A stretch of 5,305 nucleotides of DNA from Phycisphaerae bacterium (GTDB taxonomy: Bacteria > Planctomycetota > Phycisphaerae > UBA1845 > Fen-1342). Below the pieces are notes generated by a model that was not told the DNA's origin, made no database searches, and saw nothing but the letters and a program-made list of their open reading frames with translations. The stretch lies in NCBI GenBank assembly GCA_026984555.1, contig JALSRY010000049.1, positions 1 through 5,305 on the forward strand, read 5' to 3'. Positions within the stretch are counted from its first letter, which is position 1; every line of letters begins with the position of its first letter. A program made the position numbers and the translations under genes. Shown piece after piece: positions 1-5,300 of the stretch.

Positions 1-80
1 CCCCGCTCGAGTCCCCCCCCCGCACACGCCAAGCGACGCTCCCGTTCCCGCCCAACGTGCCCCTGCACCCGGACACCAGC
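1..80. other. Non-coding segment downstream of flbD
   Basis: This is the left edge of the window, downstream of the flbD stop on the minus strand. I find no convincing start codon with a Shine-Dalgarno sequence and no hairpin followed by a T-run, so neither a next gene nor a terminator can be supported. It contains a run of nine C at 13-21, which is G9 on the transcribed-sense strand. By analogy with spirochete-type operons the next gene could be motA, but it would begin beyond the window. Confidence 0.5.
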
Positions 81-275
81 TTACGGCGCCCGAAACGTGC
101 GCACGCGCCGGGCATACTCGACCGCTCGCCGCACGACCTCTTCCATCGCCTCCTGCACGACGATCTGATCGCCGCTCAGCAGCGTAATCATCGTGTCGGG
201 TGTCTCTTCGACGGTCTTGATCTGCTCCGCGTTGAGCACGAACGGCCGGCCGTTGAGACGCGTGAGTCGAATCAT
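81..275 (-). CDS. flbD: FlbD/SwrD family flagellar protein
   Basis: This is a 64-residue protein of the short FlbD family (Bacillus SwrD/YlzI). The family hallmarks are all visible: the N-terminal MIRLTRLNG block, PFVLN at 11-15, the EETPDT motif at 23-28, a beta hairpin with LLSGDQIVV at 32-40, and a C-terminal helix with EEVVRRAVEYARR at 45-57. The length is normal for the family. The ATG at 273-275 has a GGGAGAG Shine-Dalgarno nine nucleotides upstream, and the stop is TAA. It follows flgE after a 62-bp gap. In B. subtilis, SwrD is reported to increase flagellar motor power/torque; in spirochetes flbD sits between flgE and motA. No enzymatic residues are apparent, and a motor or stator-supporting role is inferred from the family. 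This FlbD must not be confused with the unrelated Caulobacter sigma-54 activator of the same name. Confidence 0.93.
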   Translation of the reverse strand: MIRLTRLNGRPFVLNAEQIKTVEETPDTMITLLSGDQIVVQEAMEEVVRRAVEYARRVRTFRAP

Positions 276-284
276 GCCCGCAAA

Positions 285-291
285 CTCTCCC
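285..291 (-). promoter_or_regulatory. Ribosome-binding site of flbD
   Basis: GGGAGAG on the minus strand lies nine nucleotides before the flbD ATG and supports that start. The 62-bp gap to flgE also holds a weak 5-bp inverted repeat at 314-329. It has no T-run, so it is not a terminator by itself. Confidence 0.6.
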
Positions 292-337
292 GTTCACCGC
301 CACACCCGCGGGCGCGAGCCTCCCCTCGCCTTCCAAC

Positions 338-2020
338 CTACCGCACGACCAGCAACAACTGATCGAGCATGTCCGACGACGTACTGATGACCCGGCTGGC
401 AGCCTGGAAACCCGTGCTCGACGTAATCAGCCCGATGAACTCGTGCGACAAGTCCACGTTCGACAACTCCAGCGCACCGCCCAGCACCTGCCCCGCCCCG
501 AACTGCCCCGGCGACGTCACCGCCGGCTCGCCCGTGTTCGGCCCCAGCGTGTACACGTTTTCGCCGTCGGCGATCAGCCCCTCCGGGTTCGGAAGCACCG
601 CCACCGCCACCTGACCCAATGACCGCGTCATCCCGTTCGTGAACGTCCCGTTGATTACACCGTCCGAACCCACCCCGTAAGAAGCCAACGTCCCCGGCGG
701 GTACCCGTCCTGCTCGGCCATGATCACCGCCGACGTCGCCGTCGAAAGCCCGTGAATCCGCGACAGATCCAGGTTGAACACCAGCGGCGAAGCCGCCCCG
801 TTCTCCGACCGGTCGATCGACACCTGGTTTCCCGACACGCTGCGCACATTGCCCGCCGTGTCGAACGTCACCGTCCCCGTCCCCAACGCCCGGCTGTTGC
901 CGGCGTTGTCGGGCGATTCGAGGTAGAACCGCCACACCGCCCCCGTCGCGTCCACCTGTTCGAGGCTGAACGTCGCCGACACGATCACCGGCGTGCCGAG
1001 CGAGTCGTAGGTCGTAAACGACGTGATGATGCTCGACCCGTTCGCTTGGGCCGTCTGCGAGAACGTAAACGGTACGCCCGTCCCGGCATTGTCCGAGGTG
1101 ATGTCCGTCGCGTTGATCGTCAGCCCGTTCTGCTCGCCGGCGTTGCTGCGAATCACCAGCGCCCCGTTCTCGACCACCACACCCGGATCACCCGGCACAC
1201 CATCCACATCCTGAATACCCGCGACCCGCTCCAGCCAGTCGGCGAAATCCCCCAGCGTCGTCCCGTCCGTCCCCACCACGAACGTCTGGTCGGGCAACTG
1301 CCGGTCCCCCTTGTCGAGCCCCGATACGCGGATCGTGTCGCCGGCGGCGAACAGCGGAGTCCCCGCGGCGCTCGCCGAACGCACATCGGTCAACGCGGTC
1401 GCGGTGCTGGCCGCGTTGCCGCTGCCGTCTACCAGTGCCTGGGAAACGTGCGTCGAACCCTGCGTCGAAACCGTGCCTCCCGCCGCGAGGTCGCCGTCGA
1501 GGCTCACGTTCTCCGTCGCGCGGGCGATCGTCAGCGTCCCGACCGGAATCGTCAGGTCGGTCAGGACGTTCGGCTGAACGTTGAAGTTCTCGTCGATGCC
1601 GAAACCACGCACCGCGTAGCCGTCCGCCGACACGAGGCGATTGTCGGCGTCGAGCGAAAACGCTCCGTCACGCGTGTACACCTGCTGTCCGTTGGGTCGC
1701 CGCAAAATGAAGAATCCGTCGCCGTCCAGCGCCAGGTCGCTGGCAATGCCGGTCGTCTCGATCGATCCAGGGCTGAAGTTCTTCTGGGTCGCCCCGACGA
1801 CCGCCCCCAACCCGACTTGGGTGGGGTTCACCCCGCCGCTGGTCGTGCTCGGCCCGTTGCCCATCGAGACGAGCCGGGCGAGCTGCGTCTGAAACAGCGT
1901 GCGCGACCCCTTGAAGGCCGTCGTGTTCACGTTCGCGATATTGTCGCCGATCGTGTTGAGCCGGGTCTGGTTGGCGTTCATCCCGCTCAAGCCGGTGTAC
2001 ATGGCCGACGTCAGTCCCAT
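338..2020 (-). CDS. flgE: Flagellar hook protein FlgE (enlarged)
   Basis: This is the subunit of the extracellular flagellar hook, exported through the flagellar type III system. Residues 1-40 are the conserved basal-body rod/D0 helix, with GLSGMNANQ at 10-18, NTIGDNIANVNTTAFKGSR at 22-40 and the usual 'NIANVNT' core. Residues 95-106 (DLALDGDGFFIL) and 113-122 match the D1 'G.GFF' region. ITSFTTYDSLGTPV at 332-345 is the FlgE 'YDSLG' signature. Residues 517-555, beginning ELSNVDLSHEF and containing STGFQAASRVI, are the C-terminal D0 helix. The ATG at 2018-2020 encodes the family-typical MGLTSAM start and has a good AGAGGTG site upstream; the stop is TAG. At 560 residues it is about 160 longer than the E. 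coli protein (about 402), with the extra sequence mainly at about 170-325. There is no cysteine. It lies between flgD and flbD. FlgE rather than FlgG/FlgF is supported by size, the YDSLG motif and the adjacent flgD and fliK. Confidence 0.97.
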   Translation of the reverse strand: MGLTSAMYTGLSGMNANQTRLNTIGDNIANVNTTAFKGSRTLFQTQLARLVSMGNGPSTTSGGVNPTQVGLGAVVGATQKNFSPGSIETTGIASDLALDGDGFFILRRPNGQQVYTRDGAFSLDADNRLVSADGYAVRGFGIDENFNVQPNVLTDLTIPVGTLTIARATENVSLDGDLAAGGTVSTQGSTHVSQALVDGSGNAASTATALTDVRSASAAGTPLFAAGDTIRVSGLDKGDRQLPDQTFVVGTDGTTLGDFADWLERVAGIQDVDGVPGDPGVVVENGALVIRSNAGEQNGLTINATDITSDNAGTGVPFTFSQTAQANGSSIITSFTTYDSLGTPVIVSATFSLEQVDATGAVWRFYLESPDNAGNSRALGTGTVTFDTAGNVRSVSGNQVSIDRSENGAASPLVFNLDLSRIHGLSTATSAVIMAEQDGYPPGTLASYGVGSDGVINGTFTNGMTRSLGQVAVAVLPNPEGLIADGENVYTLGPNTGEPAVTSPGQFGAGQVLGGALELSNVDLSHEFIGLITSSTGFQAASRVISTSSDMLDQLLLVVR

Positions 2021-2136
2021 CGAATCGCACCTCTACCCACTGCGAGCACCCCCCGCCGTCCCTTGCGCTACGACCCCACCAGACGCGCCGATACCCGCCC
2101 CGCACGCCTGTCTCCCGCCCGGCGCCGCCGACCGCC
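2021..2136 (-). other. flgD-flgE intergenic leader
   Basis: These 116 bp are the longest gap between genes in the window. They contain the flgE ribosome-binding site at 2028-2034 and short GC-rich palindromic bits such as GGCGCC, but no hairpin with a T-run. I see no convincing sigma-70, sigma-28 or sigma-54 promoter. Reading through the flgD TGA in frame would meet a TAG about 26 codons later. The space is large enough for an internal promoter ahead of the abundantly needed hook protein, but that is only a possibility. Confidence 0.4.
2028..2034 (-). promoter_or_regulatory. Ribosome-binding site of flgE
   Basis: AGAGGTG on the minus strand lies seven nucleotides before the flgE ATG. It is one of the best Shine-Dalgarno matches in the window, which suits a protein needed in roughly a hundred copies or more per hook, and it fixes the flgE start. 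Confidence 0.7.
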
Positions 2137-2703
2137 TCACAGATGCAGCCACCCGCGCAGCCCGAGCCAGCCACCACCCCGATGTCCCGTCGCCGGCCGG
2201 CGGCTCTTCTGCGAACCATCACCCTTGTCCGTGTCGTCGGCCGCGTCGTCCTCGACCGTGCTCATCAACGCCGGGTCCGCCAGGTTGCTGACACGTACCA
2301 CGTCACGGGCCGCAACCGCGTCACCGTTGTCCAGCTCCAGCACAACCCCGCCGCCCGATACGAACCGCACCCCCGTCACAACGCCGGCGTGGAGCGACTG
2401 CGCTCCGTCCGGACCCGTCTGGATCGCCTGGACATACTTGCCGATCAGCGCGCTGGCACCACCGATACGCTGCTGTTGCGTCATCTGGTCCAGCGTGTCG
2501 GTGAGTTTCGTGGATTGCTCGATCGTGCGAATCTGCGAAACCTGCCCGATGACATCCTCGGTCTTCGAGGGCTGGAGCGGATCCTGGTTGCGCATCTCGG
2601 TCACGAGCAGCTTGAAGAAGTCTTCGCTCTTGAGCGCACTGAGCCCGCGCCCCGAAGACGCCCGCGAACTCGGCGTCCCCATCCCGATCGCACTGATTTC
2701 CAT
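2137..2703 (-). CDS. flgD: Hook assembly scaffold/cap protein FlgD (short form)
   Basis: FlgD caps the growing hook and allows FlgE subunits to polymerise. Residues 26-70 carry the conserved N-terminal domain, with DFFKLLVTEMRNQDPLQP at 28-45 and the QVSQIRTIEQS helix at 54-64. Residues 84-140 (ASALIGKYVQ..., GVVTGVRF, VVLELDNGDAV) form the Tudor-like part. The FnIII/Ig-like insert of the E. coli protein (231 aa) is absent, so the layout is like the short Bacillus form. Residues 145-188 are an unusual acidic then basic/Gly tail ending WLGLRGWLHL. I chose the ATG at 2701-2703 (188 aa, MEISAIGMG...) because the family begins just before this point. An in-frame GTG at 2752-2754, directly after the fliK stop, would add 17 residues with no family resemblance. 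The Shine-Dalgarno before the ATG is weak (CGGCGG about ten nucleotides upstream), suggesting coupling to fliK translation. Confidence 0.94.
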   Translation of the reverse strand: MEISAIGMGTPSSRASSGRGLSALKSEDFFKLLVTEMRNQDPLQPSKTEDVIGQVSQIRTIEQSTKLTDTLDQMTQQQRIGGASALIGKYVQAIQTGPDGAQSLHAGVVTGVRFVSGGGVVLELDNGDAVAARDVVRVSNLADPALMSTVEDDAADDTDKGDGSQKSRRPATGHRGGGWLGLRGWLHL

Positions 2704-2707
2704 GGAA

Positions 2708-2758
2708 TTACATCCGCCGTTGTCTGGCCGGCACGAGCGACGCTCCGCATCCACTCAT
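2708..2758 (-). other. 16-codon reading frame bridging fliK and flgD
   Basis: On the minus strand an ATG overlaps the fliK stop as ATGA. The frame runs 16 codons (beginning MSGCGASLV) and ends at TAA, leaving four nucleotides (TTCC) before the flgD ATG. The flgD start has only a weak Shine-Dalgarno, so a ribosome finishing fliK could reinitiate here and be delivered to flgD. The arrangement is seen in the sequence; translation is speculative. The 16-residue product resembles nothing I know, and chance is a real alternative. Confidence 0.2.
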
Positions 2759-4038
2759 GCGATCACGTTCACCAGCGACTCCGCCGCCGGCTCCGGGTCG
2801 GACTCGCGGGACATCGGCCCCGCCGACTCCGCGAAGGAGGACTCCCTTCCATGCCCCGCCGAGTGCTCCGCATTCGGCTGCGCCGCACCGCCGCCCCCCC
2901 CATCGGCAACCCCCCCCTGCTGCGGGTGGCCCTGCTCGGCACCGGGCGGCGCCGGGCTCGGCGGCCTGATCTCGATCCGTTCGAGCCGGATCCCCGACGC
3001 CTCCAAACCGTCCCGCAGCTTGTCCGTCTCCCGCGACAGCAAGCGGTGTGCCAACTCGGTGCTCGTGTCGATCCGCACCGCCAGCCCCTCGCCGCGCAAG
3101 TCCAGTTGCAGCCGTAAGCTGCCGAGCCGCCCCGGTTCGAGATGCATCACCGTGCGCGACCGACCCGCCTTGAAGCTGGCGCGAATGACGCGCACCATTC
3201 GCTCGATATTCGCGTCCTTGCGAGCATCTTTTGCCGCTCCCGCAAACCGCGCTCGCGACGACGCCACCCGCCCACGCCCCCGCCGTACTTCCGCGCCCCG
3301 AGCCGCCCCGATGTCCGCTCCCGCCCGGCTGCCGCCCGAAACCCCAGCCTTCCCCGCCCCCGGCGCGCGCCCCGCGGCCGCGACCGGCGCCCCGCCCGCC
3401 GGCCGGGGAACCTCCGCGCTCTCGACCGCGCGGATACGCATCGCCGTCGCCAGCGCGCTGAGCGTCGGCGTCGGCACCGAAACCGAATCCCGCGCCGTGA
3501 CTCGATCAGCACACCCCGAACACGCCGTGGACACCGCCGCAACACCACCCTTCGGCGCCACCGGCGCGCCCGACTTGGCCGACGAAGGCGTTGCCCCCCC
3601 CGCCGATCGCTTCTGGTCACCCCCATCTTCGCCGGCGGAACGATCCGCCACCCCAACCTTCTCCTCGCCCCGGTCTGGCGAAACAGTCGGCGCCGGCGAA
3701 CCCTCGCGACTCACCCGGCGCAACGCCTGGCGGAATTGCTCACGCTCTTGCGAAAATTGCTCCGCCCCCGCCGCGCGGGCCGTCTGTCGGCGAAAGCTCC
3801 GGCTGCCGGGAACACTACGCCGCTCGGCATCCTGAATCACCGCGGCCGAACCGGTCGGCGCCAGAACCTCGGCCGCTCGCTCCCGCGCGCGATCGTCACG
3901 CCGCGCACGCCGCCGCAATGCCTCCGTGCCGTCCTCGCCCACCGTCTGGGCCATGTCTGGAATCAGGGGAACCACGGCACCGCCGGCGGCCTTCTCGCCG
4001 CGCGCTGCCCCGGGGGAGACAAGCAGGCTGACCTGCAT
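2755..4038 (-). CDS. fliK: Flagellar hook-length control protein FliK
   Basis: FliK is secreted during hook growth, measures hook length and switches the export gate from hook/rod to filament substrates through its C-terminal domain. The 427 residues comprise a long low-complexity, Ala/Gly/Arg/Ser-rich region (about 1-275, presumably disordered), then the conserved Flg_hook domain at about 280-358. That domain shows MHLEPGRLGSLRLQLDLRGE at 298-317 (the 'L.P..LG.l.l.l' signature), VRIDTS at 321-326 and LRDGLEASGIRLERIEI at 341-357. About 69 residues of Gly/Ala/Ser-rich extension follow, including GGGGG at 380-384. The start is ATG at 4036-4038 with GAGGTG five nucleotides upstream; the stop is TGA. 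A CSGC motif at 173-176 holds the only cysteines. The gene contains three G8 tracts on its coding strand. It lies between the MotE-like gene (41-bp gap) and flgD, its usual position in Bacillus and spirochetes. Low overall similarity outside the C-terminal domain is normal for FliK. Confidence 0.92.
   Translation of the reverse strand: MQVSLLVSPGAARGEKAAGGAVVPLIPDMAQTVGEDGTEALRRRARRDDRARERAAEVLAPTGSAAVIQDAERRSVPGSRSFRRQTARAAGAEQFSQEREQFRQALRRVSREGSPAPTVSPDRGEEKVGVADRSAGEDGGDQKRSAGGATPSSAKSGAPVAPKGGVAAVSTACSGCADRVTARDSVSVPTPTLSALATAMRIRAVESAEVPRPAGGAPVAAAGRAPGAGKAGVSGGSRAGADIGAARGAEVRRGRGRVASSRARFAGAAKDARKDANIERMVRVIRASFKAGRSRTVMHLEPGRLGSLRLQLDLRGEGLAVRIDTSTELAHRLLSRETDKLRDGLEASGIRLERIEIRPPSPAPPGAEQGHPQQGGVADGGGGGAAQPNAEHSAGHGRESSFAESAGPMSRESDPEPAAESLVNVIA
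2894..2917. repeat. Two C8 (coding-strand G8) tracts in the fliK 3' region
   Basis: Eight C occur at 2894-2901 and again at 2910-2917, eight bases apart. They encode parts of the glycine-rich extension after the Flg_hook domain (around residues 374-384). Slippage here would alter only the tail of FliK and its stop position, not the folded domain. Confidence 0.8.
3594..3601. repeat. C8 (coding-strand G8) tract in the fliK linker
   Basis: Eight consecutive C on the plus strand fall within the Gly/Ala-rich linker of FliK (around residues 146-149). Unlike the two tracts near the 3' end, a one-base slip here would remove the C-terminal Flg_hook domain. Confidence 0.8.
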
Positions 4039-4043
4039 GGCAA

Positions 4044-4049
4044 CACCTC
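4044..4049 (-). promoter_or_regulatory. Ribosome-binding site of fliK
   Basis: GAGGTG on the minus strand lies five nucleotides before the fliK ATG. It starts immediately after the 3' arm of the hairpin at 4050-4073. Confidence 0.65.
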
Positions 4050-4073
4050 GACCCGGTGCGTTGCGCCCGGATC
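4050..4073 (-). promoter_or_regulatory. Hairpin abutting the fliK ribosome-binding site
   Basis: On the minus strand GATCCGG and CCGGGTC pair over seven positions (one G-U). Inside them GCG-CAA-CGC gives three more pairs, with a single bulged A between the stems. The structure fills most of the 41-bp gap between the MotE-like gene and fliK and ends directly before the GAGGTG ribosome-binding site. There is no T-run, so it is not an intrinsic terminator. It could modulate fliK initiation or mark an mRNA processing/stability boundary. In DNA this GC-rich, chance formation of such a stem is plausible. Confidence 0.4.
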
Positions 4074-4079
4074 CGTTTG

Positions 4080-4781
4080 TCAGTTGCCCGCGGTCTTCCC
4101 TGACCCCGGCGTGAACTGATCCACCCTTTGCTTTCCGAGCCGCTCCAGCAGCTCGTGCATGACTTTGAGCTCCTCGGGCGACTTCATCTGCCCCAGGATG
4201 TCCGCCGTCACCGACTCGGGCAGCGCGGCCAACAGGCGCACCGCGTCCGCCGGTGACTGCCGGTAGGTCATCAAAATGTGCTCCTTGGCGAGCTTGGGTG
4301 ACAAACGCGCCACGAGCTTCTTCTGCTTCTCGAACCCCTCGTCCGTCGCTTTGCCGCGTTGCTCCGCGAGCTCCTTCGCGACGCGAGCCTGCTCGGCCTC
4401 GAACTGCTCCTGCGCACTGATCAGGTGCTGGAGTGCCTGGTCGAGCAAACGACGTTGCGCGATCCGGTCGCGATACGCCCGCTCTCCCAGCACGCGCCGA
4501 AGCTGATCCTCCTCACGCTGGCGGCGAATCTCCTCCGCCGACCGCTTCTTCGCCGGGCCGGGGGCCGCCTGCTCCGGTTGCGCCGCGGGCTCCGCCGCGG
4601 ATGCGCCGGCCTCGTCCTCCCCACGCAGAACCTTCGCAACCGCCTCGATCCGCTCGGGCGTGAGCCGCCCACGCGCATAAAGCATCCCGACGAGCGCACC
4701 GAGTGCCAACATGTGCGCAATCGAGATCACCGCGAACGCGTTGTACACTTTCCCGAGCACGCCTGCTCCCGAGCTACCCAT
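4080..4781 (-). CDS. MotE/YlxF/FlbB-like flagellar membrane coiled-coil protein
   Basis: This is a 233-residue protein with one N-terminal membrane segment at about 13-36 (YNAFAVISIAHMLALGAL and following), an Ala/Pro/Glu-rich linker at about 55-80 and a long charged coiled coil at about 82-160 (SAEEIRRQREEDQLRRVLGE, QALQHLISAQEQFEAEQARV). A C-terminal helical domain at about 163-216 (KEHILMTYRQSPADAVRLL, LPESVTADILGQMKSPEELK) resembles the MgtE_N/FliG-type right-handed helical repeat. This is the layout of MotE and of B. subtilis YlxF and Borrelia FlbB, which occupy the same slot between fliJ and fliK. MotE acts in the periplasm on MotC in Sinorhizobium, and FlbB belongs to the spirochete periplasmic collar, so a stator- or motor-associated scaffold is a reasonable inference. 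The topology is likely N-in with the bulk outside the inner membrane. The start lies three nucleotides after the fliJ stop and has no clear Shine-Dalgarno, implying translational coupling. Family placement is firm; exact function is not. Confidence 0.8.
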   Translation of the reverse strand: MGSSGAGVLGKVYNAFAVISIAHMLALGALVGMLYARGRLTPERIEAVAKVLRGEDEAGASAAEPAAQPEQAAPGPAKKRSAEEIRRQREEDQLRRVLGERAYRDRIAQRRLLDQALQHLISAQEQFEAEQARVAKELAEQRGKATDEGFEKQKKLVARLSPKLAKEHILMTYRQSPADAVRLLAALPESVTADILGQMKSPEELKVMHELLERLGKQRVDQFTPGSGKTAGN

Positions 4782-4784
4782 TTG

Positions 4785-5258
4785 CTAGGGCATGACATCG
4801 CGCCTGGCGCTTGCGCCGCCAAACCCGTGCAACTGTTGTGCCAGTTCATCCGCCTCCGCCTGTTCGCGACGACCGCGGTCACGCCTGTACTGCGCCCACC
4901 GCCGCTGACGCAGCTTCTCGATGATCCGTTTCCGGGTACGCGTTTCACGCCACTCGACCAGCAACCGATCGAGCTCTTCGACCAGCTCCCGGCGGGCCGC
5001 CTGCCGTTGCGCGATCGTGTTGCGCAAGTGCGCAATCCACGCGCGCTGGCGTACCAGCTCCGCCGGCGCCAACACGCCGTGCTGATGATCGCGCAGCGCC
5101 GCTTGCCGCCGGCCGATCTCCTCCGCCGTCTTGCGATTGAGCTGATCGAGTTGCGCAATTTCCGCCTGTTTCGCGCCCACGTTGCGCTTCGCTTCCCGCT
5201 CGCGCATCGTGCGGATTCGCAGCAGTGTCTCCAGACGGAAGGTGAACCGCTTGGCCAT
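4785..5258 (-). CDS. fliJ: Flagellar export protein FliJ
   Basis: FliJ is a small cytoplasmic coiled-coil protein that inserts into the FliI ATPase ring, couples it to the FlhA export gate and escorts empty chaperones. The 157 residues are almost wholly helical and charged. The family opening 'F.F.LE.LL.IR...E' is clear (RFTFRLETLLRIRTMREREA at 4-23). A second long helix spans about 65-140, with the conserved C-terminal KRIIEKLRQRRWAQYRR at 110-126. The length is close to the usual 145-160. The ATG at 5256-5258 is preceded by AGGGATGG, and the stop is TAG. The downstream membrane gene starts three nucleotides later. No stop codon occurs on this strand in any frame between the window edge and the start, so the preceding gene (often fliI) ends outside the window or would overlap. 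Confidence 0.9.
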   Translation of the reverse strand: MAKRFTFRLETLLRIRTMREREAKRNVGAKQAEIAQLDQLNRKTAEEIGRRQAALRDHQHGVLAPAELVRQRAWIAHLRNTIAQRQAARRELVEELDRLLVEWRETRTRKRIIEKLRQRRWAQYRRDRGRREQAEADELAQQLHGFGGASARRDVMP

Positions 5259-5262
5259 CGCG

Positions 5263-5270
5263 CCATCCCT
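5263..5270 (-). promoter_or_regulatory. Ribosome-binding site of fliJ
   Basis: AGGGATGG on the minus strand ends four nucleotides before the fliJ ATG. It is a partial Shine-Dalgarno match with slightly short spacing. The ATG within it (5264-5266) is in another frame and opens only a shadow frame. Confidence 0.45.
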
Positions 5271-5285
5271 GGCGTTTCGTCGCGC

Positions 5286-5300
5286 GGCGCGCTCCGCGCC
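5286..5300 (-). repeat. Perfect GC inverted repeat upstream of fliJ
   Basis: GGCGCG and CGCGCC flank a three-base loop about 27 bases upstream of the fliJ start. No T-run follows on the minus strand, so it does not look like a terminator of an upstream gene. It may be an mRNA structure or chance in GC-rich DNA. Confidence 0.3.

Noticed and set aside
2055..2080. Possible sigma-54 promoter before flgE (a GG and a GC ten bases apart around TGGTGGGG...TAGCG)
   Set aside because: Only the GG/GC spacing fits; CAC of the -24 element is absent and the -12 element matches poorly. Such spacing is common in GC-rich DNA.
1668..2222. A minus-strand frame bridging the flgD-flgE gap
   Set aside because: It overlaps both genes in a different frame, is Gly/Arg-rich and has no family features; FlgD and FlgE account for the region.
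2701..2754. GTG start of flgD at 2752-2754
   Set aside because: The extra 17 residues (MDAERRSCRPDNGGC...) do not resemble FlgD N-termini, and the internal ATG gives the expected start. It is kept as an alternative, not the main call.
752..3835. A 1027-codon open frame on the plus strand, antisense to flgE, flgD and fliK
   Set aside because: Its product is Arg/Pro/Ser-rich with no recognisable domain, and it crosses two gene boundaries of confidently identified minus-strand genes. Long antisense frames are expected opposite high-GC genes because stop codons are rare.
2143..4119. Two further plus-strand frames of about 325 codons (2143-3117 and 3142-4119)
   Set aside because: Both lie opposite flgD/fliK and give Arg/Pro/His-rich low-complexity products typical of GC-rich shadows.
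4727..5266. A 179-codon minus-strand frame starting just upstream of fliJ
   Set aside because: It is Arg/Ser/Cys/Trp-rich shadow sequence of fliJ in another frame, and its ATG lies inside the fliJ ribosome-binding site.
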